Source: Roseburia sp.
Lineage (GTDB): Bacteria; Bacillota; Clostridia; Lachnospirales; Lachnospiraceae
Direction of reading: 5' to 3'
Assembly: GCA_003483745.1 (NCBI GenBank)
Contig: DMYD01000057.1
Span: 38,217-102,216, forward strand
Length of the DNA: 64,000 bases
Part shown: one piece after another, positions 17,196-24,834 of the stretch
Position numbering within the stretch: position 1 is the first letter of the stretch
Layout of the letters: each line of letters begins with the position of its first letter
The notes under the pieces: model-generated
What the model was told of the DNA's origin: nothing
The model's database searches: none
Seen by the model: only the letters and a program-made list of their open reading frames with translations
Made by a program: the position numbers and the translations under genes

Positions 17196-18320
17196 TTGAT
17201 AAAAGAGGATAAGAAAACGGAAAATAAAGATAAAAGAAATATAGCGAGAAAAAAAATTATCAATTATGCGCTGAATCATCCGGTTACATCGAAAGCGGAA
17301 CTCGCAAAAGAATTAAATCTGAGCATGCCGACGGTGTTGGCAAACGTAAATGACCTGTTGGAGAAAAGACTGTTAGAAGAAATAGGCGAGTATGCGTCGA
17401 CAGGCGGACGGAAGGCAAAAAGCATAGGGATCAATAAGTCATACTGTCATGCAATGGGGCTTTTGATCACTGCAAACCATATCGAACTGGTACTGGTAAA
17501 TCTTGGAGATGAGATCGTAAAAAAAGACCGTATCCGTATAAAATTTACGGCAGAATTATCCTACTGTATAGAGGTGGCACAAAAGGTTGAAACTTTTCTG
17601 GCAGACGAGTCTGCGAAGGAGACTCTGCTTGGCATCGGTATTGCGATCCCGGGAATTATCGATCAGAAAGAACGGATTGTTTTAAAATCCCATGCGTTAG
17701 GGATAGAGAACTACAGTCTTCGCTTTTTAGAACAGGCTCTGGGAATGCCGGTGTATTTTGAAAATGATGCCAATGCAGCCATGCTTGCAGAAAAAAAGCA
17801 GAAGTATCCCAATGCAATTTATCTGTCTTTGAACCATACATTAGGCGGCGCATTCTGCATAGATGGAAAGCTGTTTCGCGGGCAGAACCAGAAGGCAGGA
17901 GAGTTTGGTCATATGATACTTGTTCCCGGTGGAAAAAAATGTTATTGTGGCAAAGCAGGATGTGCGGATGCATATTGTGCTGCAAGTGTACTGACGGAAG
18001 ATAACAGGCAGTCGCTGGATGCATTTATGGAAAATCTTGAAAGTGGAGATAAACAGGCTTTACAGACATGGAATGAGTATCTGGATCATCTTGCTGTTTT
18101 GATATCAAATCTTAGAATGGCATATGATATGGATATCATACTGGGTGGCGATGTCGGAGGTGTACTCTCAGATTATATGATACCTTTGGGAGAAAAAGTG
18201 ATGGCATATAATGGCTTTGAACATGATGTCTCATATTTGAAAAATTGTTCATACAGAAAAGAAGCGTCGGCTGTTGGAGCCGCAAAATACTTTTTTACGG
18301 AACATATGATGGAAATGTAA
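17196..18320 (+). CDS. ROK-family transcriptional regulator
   Basis: A 374-residue ROK repressor. An N-terminal winged helix (SKAELAKELNLSMPTVLANV at about 29-48) is followed by STGGRKAKS and the sugar-kinase-like fold: IGIAIPGIID near 150, FENDANAAML near 190 and the zinc motif CYCGKAGCADAYC near 250. ROK repressors sense sugars. It lies upstream of an alcohol dehydrogenase/VOC/GPH/PfkB operon that it probably controls. The start is uncertain: TTG at 17196 is the only canonical codon, while an AGAGGA ribosome-site-like stretch lies just downstream of it. Confidence 0.88.
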   Translation: MIKEDKKTENKDKRNIARKKIINYALNHPVTSKAELAKELNLSMPTVLANVNDLLEKRLLEEIGEYASTGGRKAKSIGINKSYCHAMGLLITANHIELVLVNLGDEIVKKDRIRIKFTAELSYCIEVAQKVETFLADESAKETLLGIGIAIPGIIDQKERIVLKSHALGIENYSLRFLEQALGMPVYFENDANAAMLAEKKQKYPNAIYLSLNHTLGGAFCIDGKLFRGQNQKAGEFGHMILVPGGKKCYCGKAGCADAYCAASVLTEDNRQSLDAFMENLESGDKQALQTWNEYLDHLAVLISNLRMAYDMDIILGGDVGGVLSDYMIPLGEKVMAYNGFEHDVSYLKNCSYRKEASAVGAAKYFFTEHMMEM

Positions 18321-18360
18321 ATTTTTGTAGTGTGAAAACAGAGTGAAATGTGAGAAAAAA

Positions 18361-18402
18361 ACGGAAAGGAAACGGTAAGTCAGGTTTCCTTTCCGTTTTT
18401 TT
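18361..18402 (+). terminator. Rho-independent terminator after the ROK gene
   Basis: ACGGAAAGGAAAC (18361-18373) pairs perfectly with GTTTCCTTTCCGT (18384-18396), followed by a T-run to 18402. Confidence 0.92.
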
Positions 18403-18440
18403 GTGCGTTGATTAGAAAATATATACAAAAAGCATCTCTG

Positions 18441-18512
18441 CAAATTGTGCAATGCGTAAAATTTGGAGAAATATATTGACAAATTGTGTTTACAGGATAA
18501 TAATGTAATTAC
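18441..18512 (+). promoter_or_regulatory. Promoter and repeated operator-like sites of the polyol operon
   Basis: TTGACA (18476-18481), 17-base spacer, AATAAT (18499-18504). The 9-mer CAAATTGTG occurs twice, at 18441-18449 and 18480-18488, the second overlapping the end of the -35. A palindrome GTAATTAC lies at 18505-18512, at the likely transcription start. These are candidate binding sites of the adjacent ROK repressor. Confidence 0.6.
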
Positions 18513-18571
18513 TTTAATAAAACATTTTATAAAAGATAAAATAAAACAATGTAAAAAAGGAGGAAACAATT

Positions 18572-19600
18572 ATGTTACAGCAGGTAATGACAAATCCAGG
18601 AGAAATTATTTTCAGAGAGGTTCCGGTTCCGGAGGTGAAGGAAAATCAGGTATTGGTAAAGATTATGAATATTGGTGTCTGTGGATCAGATATTCATGTT
18701 TATCATGGAAAACATCCGTTTACAAAATATCCGGTAACACAGGGACATGAGGTTTCCGGTGAGATCACAGAACTTGGAAAAAATGTCACAGAGTTTCATG
18801 TTGGACAGAAGGTGACGATAGAGCCGCAGGTATATTGTGGACACTGCTATCCATGCCGTCATGGAAAGTATAATCTCTGTGAAGAGTTAAAAGTAATGGG
18901 ATTTCAGACAACAGGAACTGCATCAGAGTATTTTGCAGTGGATGCATCGAAAGTAACACCGATTCCGGAGGATATGTCCTATGAAGAGGGAGCGATGATC
19001 GAACCGCTTGCAGTGGCAGTTCACGGTGTAAAACAGATGGGCGATGTGGCTGGCATGAATATTGCAGTCCTTGGCGCAGGACCAATCGGAAATCTTGTGG
19101 CACAGGCAGCAAAAGGAATGGGGGCAGCGAAAGTGATGATCACAGATATCAGTGATCTTAGACTGGCAAAGGCAGAAGAATGTGGGATTGATGTATGTGT
19201 GAATACCAGAAATAAAGACTTTGGTGAGGCAATGGTCGAGGCATTTGGACCGGATAAGGCGGATGTGATCTACGACTGTGCCGGAAATAATATCACAATG
19301 GGACAGGCAATCAAATATGCAAGGAAAGGGAGCACAATCGTACTGGTGGCTGTTTTTGCAGGAATGGCAGAAGTGGATCTTGCGGTGGCAAATGACCACG
19401 AACTTGACATTAAGAGCACGATGATGTACCGCCATGATGATTACATAGATGGAATCAGACTGGTAAATGAAGGCAAAGTTCATTTGCAACCGCTCATCTC
19501 AAAGACATTTGCCTTTAAAGATTATCTGAAGGCATATCAGTATATTGATGACAATCGCGAGACAACAATGAAAGTAATTATCAACGTCAGTGAAAAGTAA
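18572..19600 (+). CDS. Zinc-dependent alcohol/polyol dehydrogenase (MDR family)
   Basis: A 342-residue medium-chain dehydrogenase. Catalytic zinc ligands C37 (VCGSD) and H59 (GHE) and the structural zinc cysteines C89, C92, C95 and C103 are all present. The Rossmann motif GAGPIGNL is near residue 168. It resembles sorbitol, xylitol or threonine dehydrogenases. AAGGAGG lies upstream. The operon continues with a VOC protein, a GPH symporter and a fructokinase-like kinase, which fits import of a polyol or glycoside, oxidation to a ketose and phosphorylation. The substrate is inferred. Confidence 0.9.
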   Translation: MLQQVMTNPGEIIFREVPVPEVKENQVLVKIMNIGVCGSDIHVYHGKHPFTKYPVTQGHEVSGEITELGKNVTEFHVGQKVTIEPQVYCGHCYPCRHGKYNLCEELKVMGFQTTGTASEYFAVDASKVTPIPEDMSYEEGAMIEPLAVAVHGVKQMGDVAGMNIAVLGAGPIGNLVAQAAKGMGAAKVMITDISDLRLAKAEECGIDVCVNTRNKDFGEAMVEAFGPDKADVIYDCAGNNITMGQAIKYARKGSTIVLVAVFAGMAEVDLAVANDHELDIKSTMMYRHDDYIDGIRLVNEGKVHLQPLISKTFAFKDYLKAYQYIDDNRETTMKVIINVSEK

Positions 19601-19609
19601 GGAGCGCAT

Positions 19610-20002
19610 GTGGAAAATAAATATGGAATTGTCGGAGTTGCCCATGTCGGGCTTCCGACAAACGATTTACAGAAAACAGTTGAATTTTATAAGAGCCTTG
19701 GATTTGAAGTAATTATGCAGACTTATAATGAAAAAGCAGGGGAAAAAGTGGCATTTTTACAGATAAAAAATTACTGTATAGAGACTTTTGAAAATGGGCA
19801 GACGGCAATGTCAGATGGTGCATACCAGCATGTTGCACTTGATGTGGAAGACATTGAAAGTATGTATCAGAAAATCTGCAATGAAAAATACACAGTTATT
19901 ACAGACGGAATCGAAGAACTGCCATTTTGGGAAAATGGTGTGAAGTTTTTTATGATTAAGGGACCAAATGAGGAAAAAATAGAGTTCTGTCAGAAACTCT
20001 GA
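19610..20002 (+). CDS. VOC (glyoxalase/dioxygenase-like) protein
   Basis: A 130-residue protein with the two beta-alpha-beta-beta-beta modules of the vicinal oxygen chelate fold: VAHVGLPTNDLQKTVEFYKSLGF at the N-terminus and HVALDVEDIESMYQ near residue 68. Candidate metal ligands are His12, His67 and Glu near 123 (KIEFCQ). GTG at 19610 follows GGAG by 5 bases, just after the dehydrogenase stop. In this operon it may be a sugar epimerase-, lactonase- or lyase-like enzyme; the reaction cannot be stated. Confidence 0.85.
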   Translation: MENKYGIVGVAHVGLPTNDLQKTVEFYKSLGFEVIMQTYNEKAGEKVAFLQIKNYCIETFENGQTAMSDGAYQHVALDVEDIESMYQKICNEKYTVITDGIEELPFWENGVKFFMIKGPNEEKIEFCQKL

Positions 20003-20020
20003 TAAAAACAGGAGGGACAT

Positions 20021-21385
20021 ATGGGAAGCGAAAACAAAAATGGAAAAGTACCGCTGGTCAGTAAGATCGCATATGGGTTTGGTGATGTTGGATGTAATTT
20101 CAGCTGGATGTTCGTCAGTAATTTTCTGATGATATTTTATACAGACGTGTTCGGAATCAGTATGGCGGCGGTGTCAGCACTTATGCTTTTTTCAAGATTC
20201 TGGGATGCAATCAATGATCCAATCGTCGGGGGACTTGCGGATAAAACAAAATCGAGATGGGGACGGTACCGTCCATGGCTGTTAGTAGCGGCACCAATTA
20301 CAGCGATTCTTCTTGTCATGACATTTTGGGCAAGACCTGACTGGCCGCAGAATGGAAAGATTATTTATATGGTAATTACATACTGTCTGCTGGTTTTGGG
20401 GTATACCTGTGTGAATATTCCATATGGAACCTTGTGTGGTGCTATGACACAGGATATTGATGAACGTGCAAAAATAAATACATCCCGTTCGGTTGCAGCG
20501 ATGATTGCAATTGGTGTGTTAAATATTATCACAGTTCCACTGATCAGCAAATTCGGCAGTCACAGTGCAAAGACAGGATATCTGACGGTTGCGGTCATAT
20601 ATGGATGTATTTTTACAGCCTGTCATTTCTTCTGCTTTGCGAAGACGAAAGAGGCAGTGATTACTCCGGAAAAAGAAAAAATTTCTGTAAAGGTTCAATT
20701 GAAAGCAGTCATGCAGAACAGACCATATCTTCTTGCATTGGCAGGACAGATATTATTTGGATTTACGTTATATGGTAGAAACGCAGATATTCTGTATTAT
20801 TTTACATATGTGGAAGGGAATGCCGCCTACTACACAACTTATTCGATGTGCATCATTATTCCTTCTATCATCGGGGCAGCCTGTTTTCAACCAGTATTCC
20901 GCAAGCTGAATAACAAAGGAAGAACAGCATCTCTCTTTGCTTTATTTACAGGAATTTCCATGCTGACTATGTTTTTCTTTAATGCCAAAGAATCACCAGC
21001 CATTTTTTATGCTTTATCTGGTCTGACACAGTTTTTCTTCTCTGGATTTAATACCGCAATCTATGCAATTATTCCAGACTGCGTGGAATATGGGGAATGG
21101 AAAACCGGACTTAGAAATGACGGTTTTCAGTATGCATTTATTTCGCTTGGAAATAAAATCGGAATGGCAGTTGGAACGTCACTTTTGGCAGGATTACTTG
21201 GAAAATATGGTTATATTGCAAATCAGACACAGAATGAGGCTGTACTCTCGATTATGAAACATGCATTTACTACAATTCCTGGTGTACTCTGGATTGTGAC
21301 GGCAGTTGTATTATTTTTCTACCGGTTAAATAAAAAACGTTATAACGAGATTGTGGAGGAACTGAAATATGGAAGAAAAGGTTGA
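20021..21385 (+). CDS. GPH-family sugar:cation symporter
   Basis: A 454-residue MFS-type transporter with about 12 membrane helices. The early motif GFGDVGCNFSWMFVSNFLMIFYTDVFG and the DAINDPIVGGLADKTKSRWGRYRPWLL segment (residues about 64-90) are diagnostic of glycoside-pentoside-hexuronide symporters. AGGAGGG precedes the ATG. It lies between the VOC gene and the kinase, overlapping the latter by 17 bases. It should import the glycoside or polyol used by this operon. Confidence 0.92.
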   Translation: MGSENKNGKVPLVSKIAYGFGDVGCNFSWMFVSNFLMIFYTDVFGISMAAVSALMLFSRFWDAINDPIVGGLADKTKSRWGRYRPWLLVAAPITAILLVMTFWARPDWPQNGKIIYMVITYCLLVLGYTCVNIPYGTLCGAMTQDIDERAKINTSRSVAAMIAIGVLNIITVPLISKFGSHSAKTGYLTVAVIYGCIFTACHFFCFAKTKEAVITPEKEKISVKVQLKAVMQNRPYLLALAGQILFGFTLYGRNADILYYFTYVEGNAAYYTTYSMCIIIPSIIGAACFQPVFRKLNNKGRTASLFALFTGISMLTMFFFNAKESPAIFYALSGLTQFFFSGFNTAIYAIIPDCVEYGEWKTGLRNDGFQYAFISLGNKIGMAVGTSLLAGLLGKYGYIANQTQNEAVLSIMKHAFTTIPGVLWIVTAVVLFFYRLNKKRYNEIVEELKYGRKG

Positions 21386-22331
21386 TATCGTGGCATTGGG
21401 AGAATTGCTGATCGATTTTACGGAAGCAGGATACAGTCAGGATGGAAGGAAGCTGTTTGAGCAGAATCCCGGCGGTGCTCCGGCAAATCTTCTGACAGTT
21501 GCAAGCCATTTTGGGTATCGTACCGCTTTTATTGGAAAAGTTGGGACGGATATGCATGGTAAATTTTTAAAGAAGACACTGCAAAAAGAAAGGATCAATA
21601 CAGATGCTATCGTCGAAGATCCGGATTATTTTACAACACTGGCATTTGTGGAAAGCGGTGAAAATGGAGAACGGAATTTTTCTTTTGCAAGAAAACCGGG
21701 TGCAGATACACAGTTAAAAAAAGAAGAACTGGATCAGACATTAATTTCAGGTTGTAGAGTTTTTCATTTTGGATCATTATCGCTGACAGATGAACCGGCA
21801 GAAAGTACAACGATCGAAGCGGTAAAAATGGCAAAAGCAGCGGGTGTACTTATTTCCTACGATCCGAATTACCGTCCGTCTCTTTGGAAAAGCAAAGAGT
21901 GTGCAGTGAAAAAAATGAGATCTGTCATAGAACTGGTAGATGTCATGAAGGTATCGGATGAAGAGAGTATTCTCCTGACAGGGGCAAAAAGTTATGAGCA
22001 GGCTGCAGAAGAACTTCTTGCCATGGGACCGAAGCTGGTTGCCGTTACATTGGGAGAACAGGGTGTTCTTATGGCAACAAAAAACAGAAAAGAAATCATC
22101 AAAGCATTTCAGACCAATGCAGTCGATACGACCGGAGCGGGTGATTCCTTCTGGGGAGGCGTATTATGCAGTATCCTTTCTGTGAATAAGCCTGTCGAAA
22201 ACATGGAATGGGAAGACATTAAAAAGTGTGCTGTTTTGGGAAATGCAATTGCCGGATTGTGTGTGCAAAAGAGAGGTGGAATTCCTGCGATTCCGACGAA
22301 AGAGGCAGTGTTTGAATTTATGCAGAAATAA
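21369..22331 (+). CDS. PfkB-family sugar kinase, fructokinase-like
   Basis: A 320-residue ribokinase-fold kinase. The N-terminus VALGELLIDF, the NPGGAPANL substrate motif near residue 36, and the C-terminal DTTGAGDSFWGG near 250 with the catalytic Asp are all present, as in bacterial fructokinases. It begins inside the symporter gene (17-base overlap), so it is coupled to transport. With a polyol dehydrogenase in the same operon, fructose or another ketose is the likely substrate. Confidence 0.92.
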   Translation: MEEKVDIVALGELLIDFTEAGYSQDGRKLFEQNPGGAPANLLTVASHFGYRTAFIGKVGTDMHGKFLKKTLQKERINTDAIVEDPDYFTTLAFVESGENGERNFSFARKPGADTQLKKEELDQTLISGCRVFHFGSLSLTDEPAESTTIEAVKMAKAAGVLISYDPNYRPSLWKSKECAVKKMRSVIELVDVMKVSDEESILLTGAKSYEQAAEELLAMGPKLVAVTLGEQGVLMATKNRKEIIKAFQTNAVDTTGAGDSFWGGVLCSILSVNKPVENMEWEDIKKCAVLGNAIAGLCVQKRGGIPAIPTKEAVFEFMQK

Positions 22332-22410
22332 TAAATGTATAACACAAACTTAGAGTGTGTCAAAACTCCTTTGGTATGATAGGGCACAGATCTTTTTGTG
22401 CTACAGTCAG

Positions 22411-22450
22411 ACATCCATACTCCATTATTTTTGGAATATGGATGTTTTTG
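22411..22450. terminator. Terminator hairpin downstream of the kinase
   Basis: ACATCCATACTCC (22411-22423) pairs with GGAATATGGATGT (22433-22445), 13 pairs with one G-U, followed by TTTTGTTTT. It ends the polyol operon. Confidence 0.85.
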
Positions 22451-22458
22451 TTTTGTGA

Positions 22459-22596
22459 CCGGTCAGAAAGACAGGCGTGCAGGAACTGGATGCCGGAGTG
22501 TCACTTGTGGTTCTGACATTTGCAAATGTAGCGACAGCGATTTTAGCAGTATGTATTATCCGGAAAACTATAGTAAAATCATCCACACCAGCATAG
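22459..22596 (+). pseudogene. Orphan C-terminal membrane-helix remnant
   Basis: After a stop at 22456 a short frame encodes VRKTGVQELDAGVSLVV followed by LTFANVATAILAV and a basic end (IIRKTIVKSS), a convincing last membrane helix with a positive tail. It has no start codon or ribosome site and overlaps the 3' end of the gene on the opposite strand. Probably the end of a deleted transporter gene; the family cannot be named. Confidence 0.4.
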
Positions 22597-23200
22597 ACGC
22601 GATTGCGGCGATGTGCAGTGTGCCGATGATCCGGAAAGGAAATAAGATGATAAATACCGGCAATATCGTAAAGATCGCAGCCCACAGAGGGAATCCTGCA
22701 GTGCCGGATAGGATGGCGGCGATCAGTGCGATAATAAACACGATATATCCGGCATAACAGATCCGGGTGATGGGGGCGCTGTTGTACAGATCTATCATCA
22801 GGGATTTTGCCCGCTCATTTCTGCCAAGTTTTAAAAATACATATTCTGCGAAACCATATTTTACATGATGGGCGATGCCGACTGTGATAAACAGGACGAT
22901 TGCCACAAACATAATGGAACCGTACAGTTTTGAACGTCCGTACATATAAGCAGTGATGGAAAAATATCCAAGAAACTGAAACATTAATGAAAATGCGCCG
23001 AGGATGGCAGAACGCATGGGAACCTTTTCCGATACCCCTTCCATCAGTTTTGCCATTTTTCCTTCCCTGCCGATATCTTTCAGATCTTCCAGTCTCAATG
23101 TCCCGTTTGGGAATATACTTAAAATGCGGTCACAGTACATATTTATCGCGTGACCGATAATCCCGGAACAAAGCATGATTTTTAAAAGCATCAGACTCAT
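22568..23200 (-). CDS. Predicted membrane protein, possibly DUF6796 type
   Basis: A 210-residue polytopic protein with about six hydrophobic segments (SLMLLKIMLCSGIIGHAINM, a pair between about 75 and 110, IAHHVKYGFAEYVF, and three towards the C-terminus ending MLVWMILL). Conserved-looking polar residues include His17, Asp24 and HH near 113. I recall similar uncharacterised Firmicute membrane proteins under DUF6796, with modest certainty. GGAGGGG lies upstream on the minus strand. It stands alone between the polyol operon and the SUKH-type gene. Confidence 0.6.
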   Translation of the reverse strand: MSLMLLKIMLCSGIIGHAINMYCDRILSIFPNGTLRLEDLKDIGREGKMAKLMEGVSEKVPMRSAILGAFSLMFQFLGYFSITAYMYGRSKLYGSIMFVAIVLFITVGIAHHVKYGFAEYVFLKLGRNERAKSLMIDLYNSAPITRICYAGYIVFIIALIAAILSGTAGFPLWAAIFTILPVFIILFPFRIIGTLHIAAIASMLVWMILL

Positions 23201-23223
23201 AAAATCCCCTCCTGTCAGAAATG

Positions 23224-23257
23224 GTTAGTTGTTAATTTTGGGTTAATGCAAACTAAC
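23224..23257 (-). promoter_or_regulatory. Inverted repeat upstream of the membrane protein gene
   Basis: GTTAGTT (23224-23230) and AACTAAC (23251-23257) form a perfect 7-base inverted repeat 20 bases apart. On the minus strand a TTGACA lies just upstream, so the repeat spans the promoter and is a probable operator. The -10 is poor. Confidence 0.45.
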
Positions 23258-23287
23258 TCGACTGTCAAGAGGGGACGGGGGTGCTGA

Positions 23288-23335
23288 TTGACATTTTAAA
23301 ACAGATGAAGCATACTTCACATGAAGAGAACTTCA
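23288..23335 (+). promoter_or_regulatory. Promoter with two tandem TGAAG-N4-CTTCA palindromes
   Basis: TTGACA (23288-23293), 17-base spacer, CATACT (23311-23316). TGAAG-CATA-CTTCA (23306-23319) covers the -10 and TGAAG-AGAA-CTTCA (23322-23335) follows at the start site, 16 bases apart. This is a repressor-type operator pair ahead of the nitroreductase remnant and the SUKH-type gene. Confidence 0.65.
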
Positions 23336-23409
23336 TAAAACATATGCATCGTATATATATGAGGAGTGATGATGAAAAATAAGATAAAAGAACATGGAGG
23401 AAAGAAAAA

Positions 23410-23577
23410 ATGAATACATATAATGCTATTGTCACTAGAAGAAGCTCAAGAAAATATCTGGATAAACCAGTAGAACAGGAATTGTTAGAAAAAGTCATTG
23501 AGGCTGGAAAATATGCGCCGAGTGGAGGTATATATGAGTTATACAAATTTTATGAAAGCAATGGAACTGGCACCTAA
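23410..23577 (+). pseudogene. N-terminal fragment of a nitroreductase
   Basis: With GGAGG upstream, the frame encodes NAIVTRRSSRKYLDKPVEQ followed by LEKVIEAGKYAPSGG, the canonical flavin-binding start of nitroreductases, up to residue 40. The sequence then becomes unrelated and stops at 23577. The break coincides with the start region of the next gene at 23534, so the rest of the enzyme (about 130 residues) was replaced. Confidence 0.8.
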
Positions 23578-24004
23578 ATGTGAATTTTATACTACAGCAG
23601 GTGGAAAAACCGAAGAAGAAATTAGAAGGTCAGAACAAATACTTGACATAAGATTTTCAAATCAAAGTAGAGAATTTTATGAAAAATATGGATACTTGTC
23701 ATTCTATGGGAACGAAATTTTTGGAATTGACCCAGATGATGACTCTGGAATATTGGAGGGAAATTCTGTTGCTTATGCACTGAATGACAGGGAGGAATAC
23801 AATTTACCTAAGGAATGGATACCTATCTACGATTTTGAAGATGGAAATATGGCATACTTAGATTATTCTTGTTTAAACGGGCAAAAAGAACCCAGAGTTA
23901 TCATGGCATTTTATAATGGTAAGAAATATGAGGTTGTTGAAACATTAGCAGAAGATTTTGGGGATTTTGTTTTGGGATTAGTGCAGGAACAAACAGAAGA
24001 GTAA
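23534..24004 (+). CDS. SUKH (SMI1/KNR4)-family protein, possible immunity protein
   Basis: A 156-residue protein with the SUKH pattern: an N-terminal helix, TEEEIRRSEQILDIRFSNQSREFYEKYGYLSFYGNEIFGI read in pieces across residues 25-65 (the characteristic LP/YG..GNEIFG region), then IPIYDFEDGNMAYLDYS near 100. SUKH proteins are common immunity proteins of contact-dependent toxins. Its GGAGG ribosome site lies in the SGG codons of the truncated nitroreductase, and its base composition is more A/T-rich than neighbours, suggesting recent arrival. No intact toxin is next to it. Confidence 0.8.
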   Translation: MSYTNFMKAMELAPKCEFYTTAGGKTEEEIRRSEQILDIRFSNQSREFYEKYGYLSFYGNEIFGIDPDDDSGILEGNSVAYALNDREEYNLPKEWIPIYDFEDGNMAYLDYSCLNGQKEPRVIMAFYNGKKYEVVETLAEDFGDFVLGLVQEQTEE

Positions 24005-24109
24005 AACTACAAAGATATAACTTTTAAGGATATGCAAAACAATCAATGAGTATTACTTTTTTAGATTTAAAATGCATTGTTTTATGGCACCTGGTGCTTT
24101 GGAGAATTT

Positions 24110-24472
24110 ATGAATATTGAGATACCACCGATTTATGAGGAAGATATCATTGAATTTGCGCAACGAAAGGGAGATGTTGTATTTAAATATTATGATCATG
24201 ATAATATTTTTGAAATAGTATTTAACAGTGTCTATGTATTTGATTTCGTTGAATTTGACTATATTAACGAAACGGGGTGGAAATTCGGATTAGAATTACA
24301 AAGTAATTCAGTGTACATTGAAAAAATAATTCGTAATATGTCAAAAGAAAAATTACAAAGAGCTTTTGGAGGAGAGTACAAAAAAATACAACATTATAAA
24401 TTGGTGATTGATGATATTGGAATGTATAATATTATTTGTAAAGACATTGCCTTAAAAGCAGTTTCGTCATAA
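24110..24472 (+). CDS. Hypothetical acidic protein, possible immunity protein
   Basis: A 120-residue A/T-rich gene starting at 24110 with GGAG 5 bases upstream. The product is acidic and aromatic-rich (KYYDHDNIFEIVFNSVYVFD near residues 28-47), with alternating beta-type hydrophobicity and no signal or membrane segment. No family is recognised. Its place directly after a SUKH-type gene, size and composition are those of polymorphic-toxin immunity genes, but that is inference. Confidence 0.5.
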   Translation: MNIEIPPIYEEDIIEFAQRKGDVVFKYYDHDNIFEIVFNSVYVFDFVEFDYINETGWKFGLELQSNSVYIEKIIRNMSKEKLQRAFGGEYKKIQHYKLVIDDIGMYNIICKDIALKAVSS

Positions 24473-24474
24473 TT

Positions 24475-24834
24475 CTAATGTTGGATGCATTGTTTGCGAA
24501 ACATAAATAGTTTACATACTTAGTGGGGATCAGCTATGGAGATTAATTTAGGGATCCTTCTAGGATGATAAAACCTTTAAGGATAGAAAGTCCGGCTATA
24601 AAGACAGCGGAGTAGGTAATGGGAATGATTCTTGGACAAGTTATGAGAGTGGTAGTAATACTGTCAATCCTAAAGATGTTAACTTTATGCGATGGCACAG
24701 GACCTGTCAGACGTAAGAAAGCAGCTTGTAGAAATGCAGGAGCAGAGGGAGATAATATCATTGACATATTAAATATAAAAAAATATAATAAACTCGTAAG
24801 TTGAAAACTCATAAGTTGATAAAGAGGTGATTTT
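24475..24834 (+). other. Gene-free stretch with degenerate coding remnants
   Basis: No intact gene. One frame reads SGYKDSGVGNGNDSWTSYES then VNPKDVNFMRWHR before a stop; an overlapping frame reads MAQDLSDVRKQLVEMQEQRE and stops at IISLTY. Together they look like a frameshifted tail of a secreted or toxin-like protein. Short A/T-rich direct repeats of the type CTCGTAAGTTGA / CTCATAAGTTGA lie at 24794-24820. Confidence 0.35.

Noticed and set aside
18923..19489. A 188-codon minus-strand frame rich in Cys and His inside the alcohol dehydrogenase gene
   Set aside because: It lies wholly within the dehydrogenase whose zinc motifs are intact; no promoter or ribosome site supports it.
24543..24812. 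An 89-codon hydrophobic minus-strand frame
   Set aside because: No ribosome site, and the plus-strand debris in the same place reads more like real protein.
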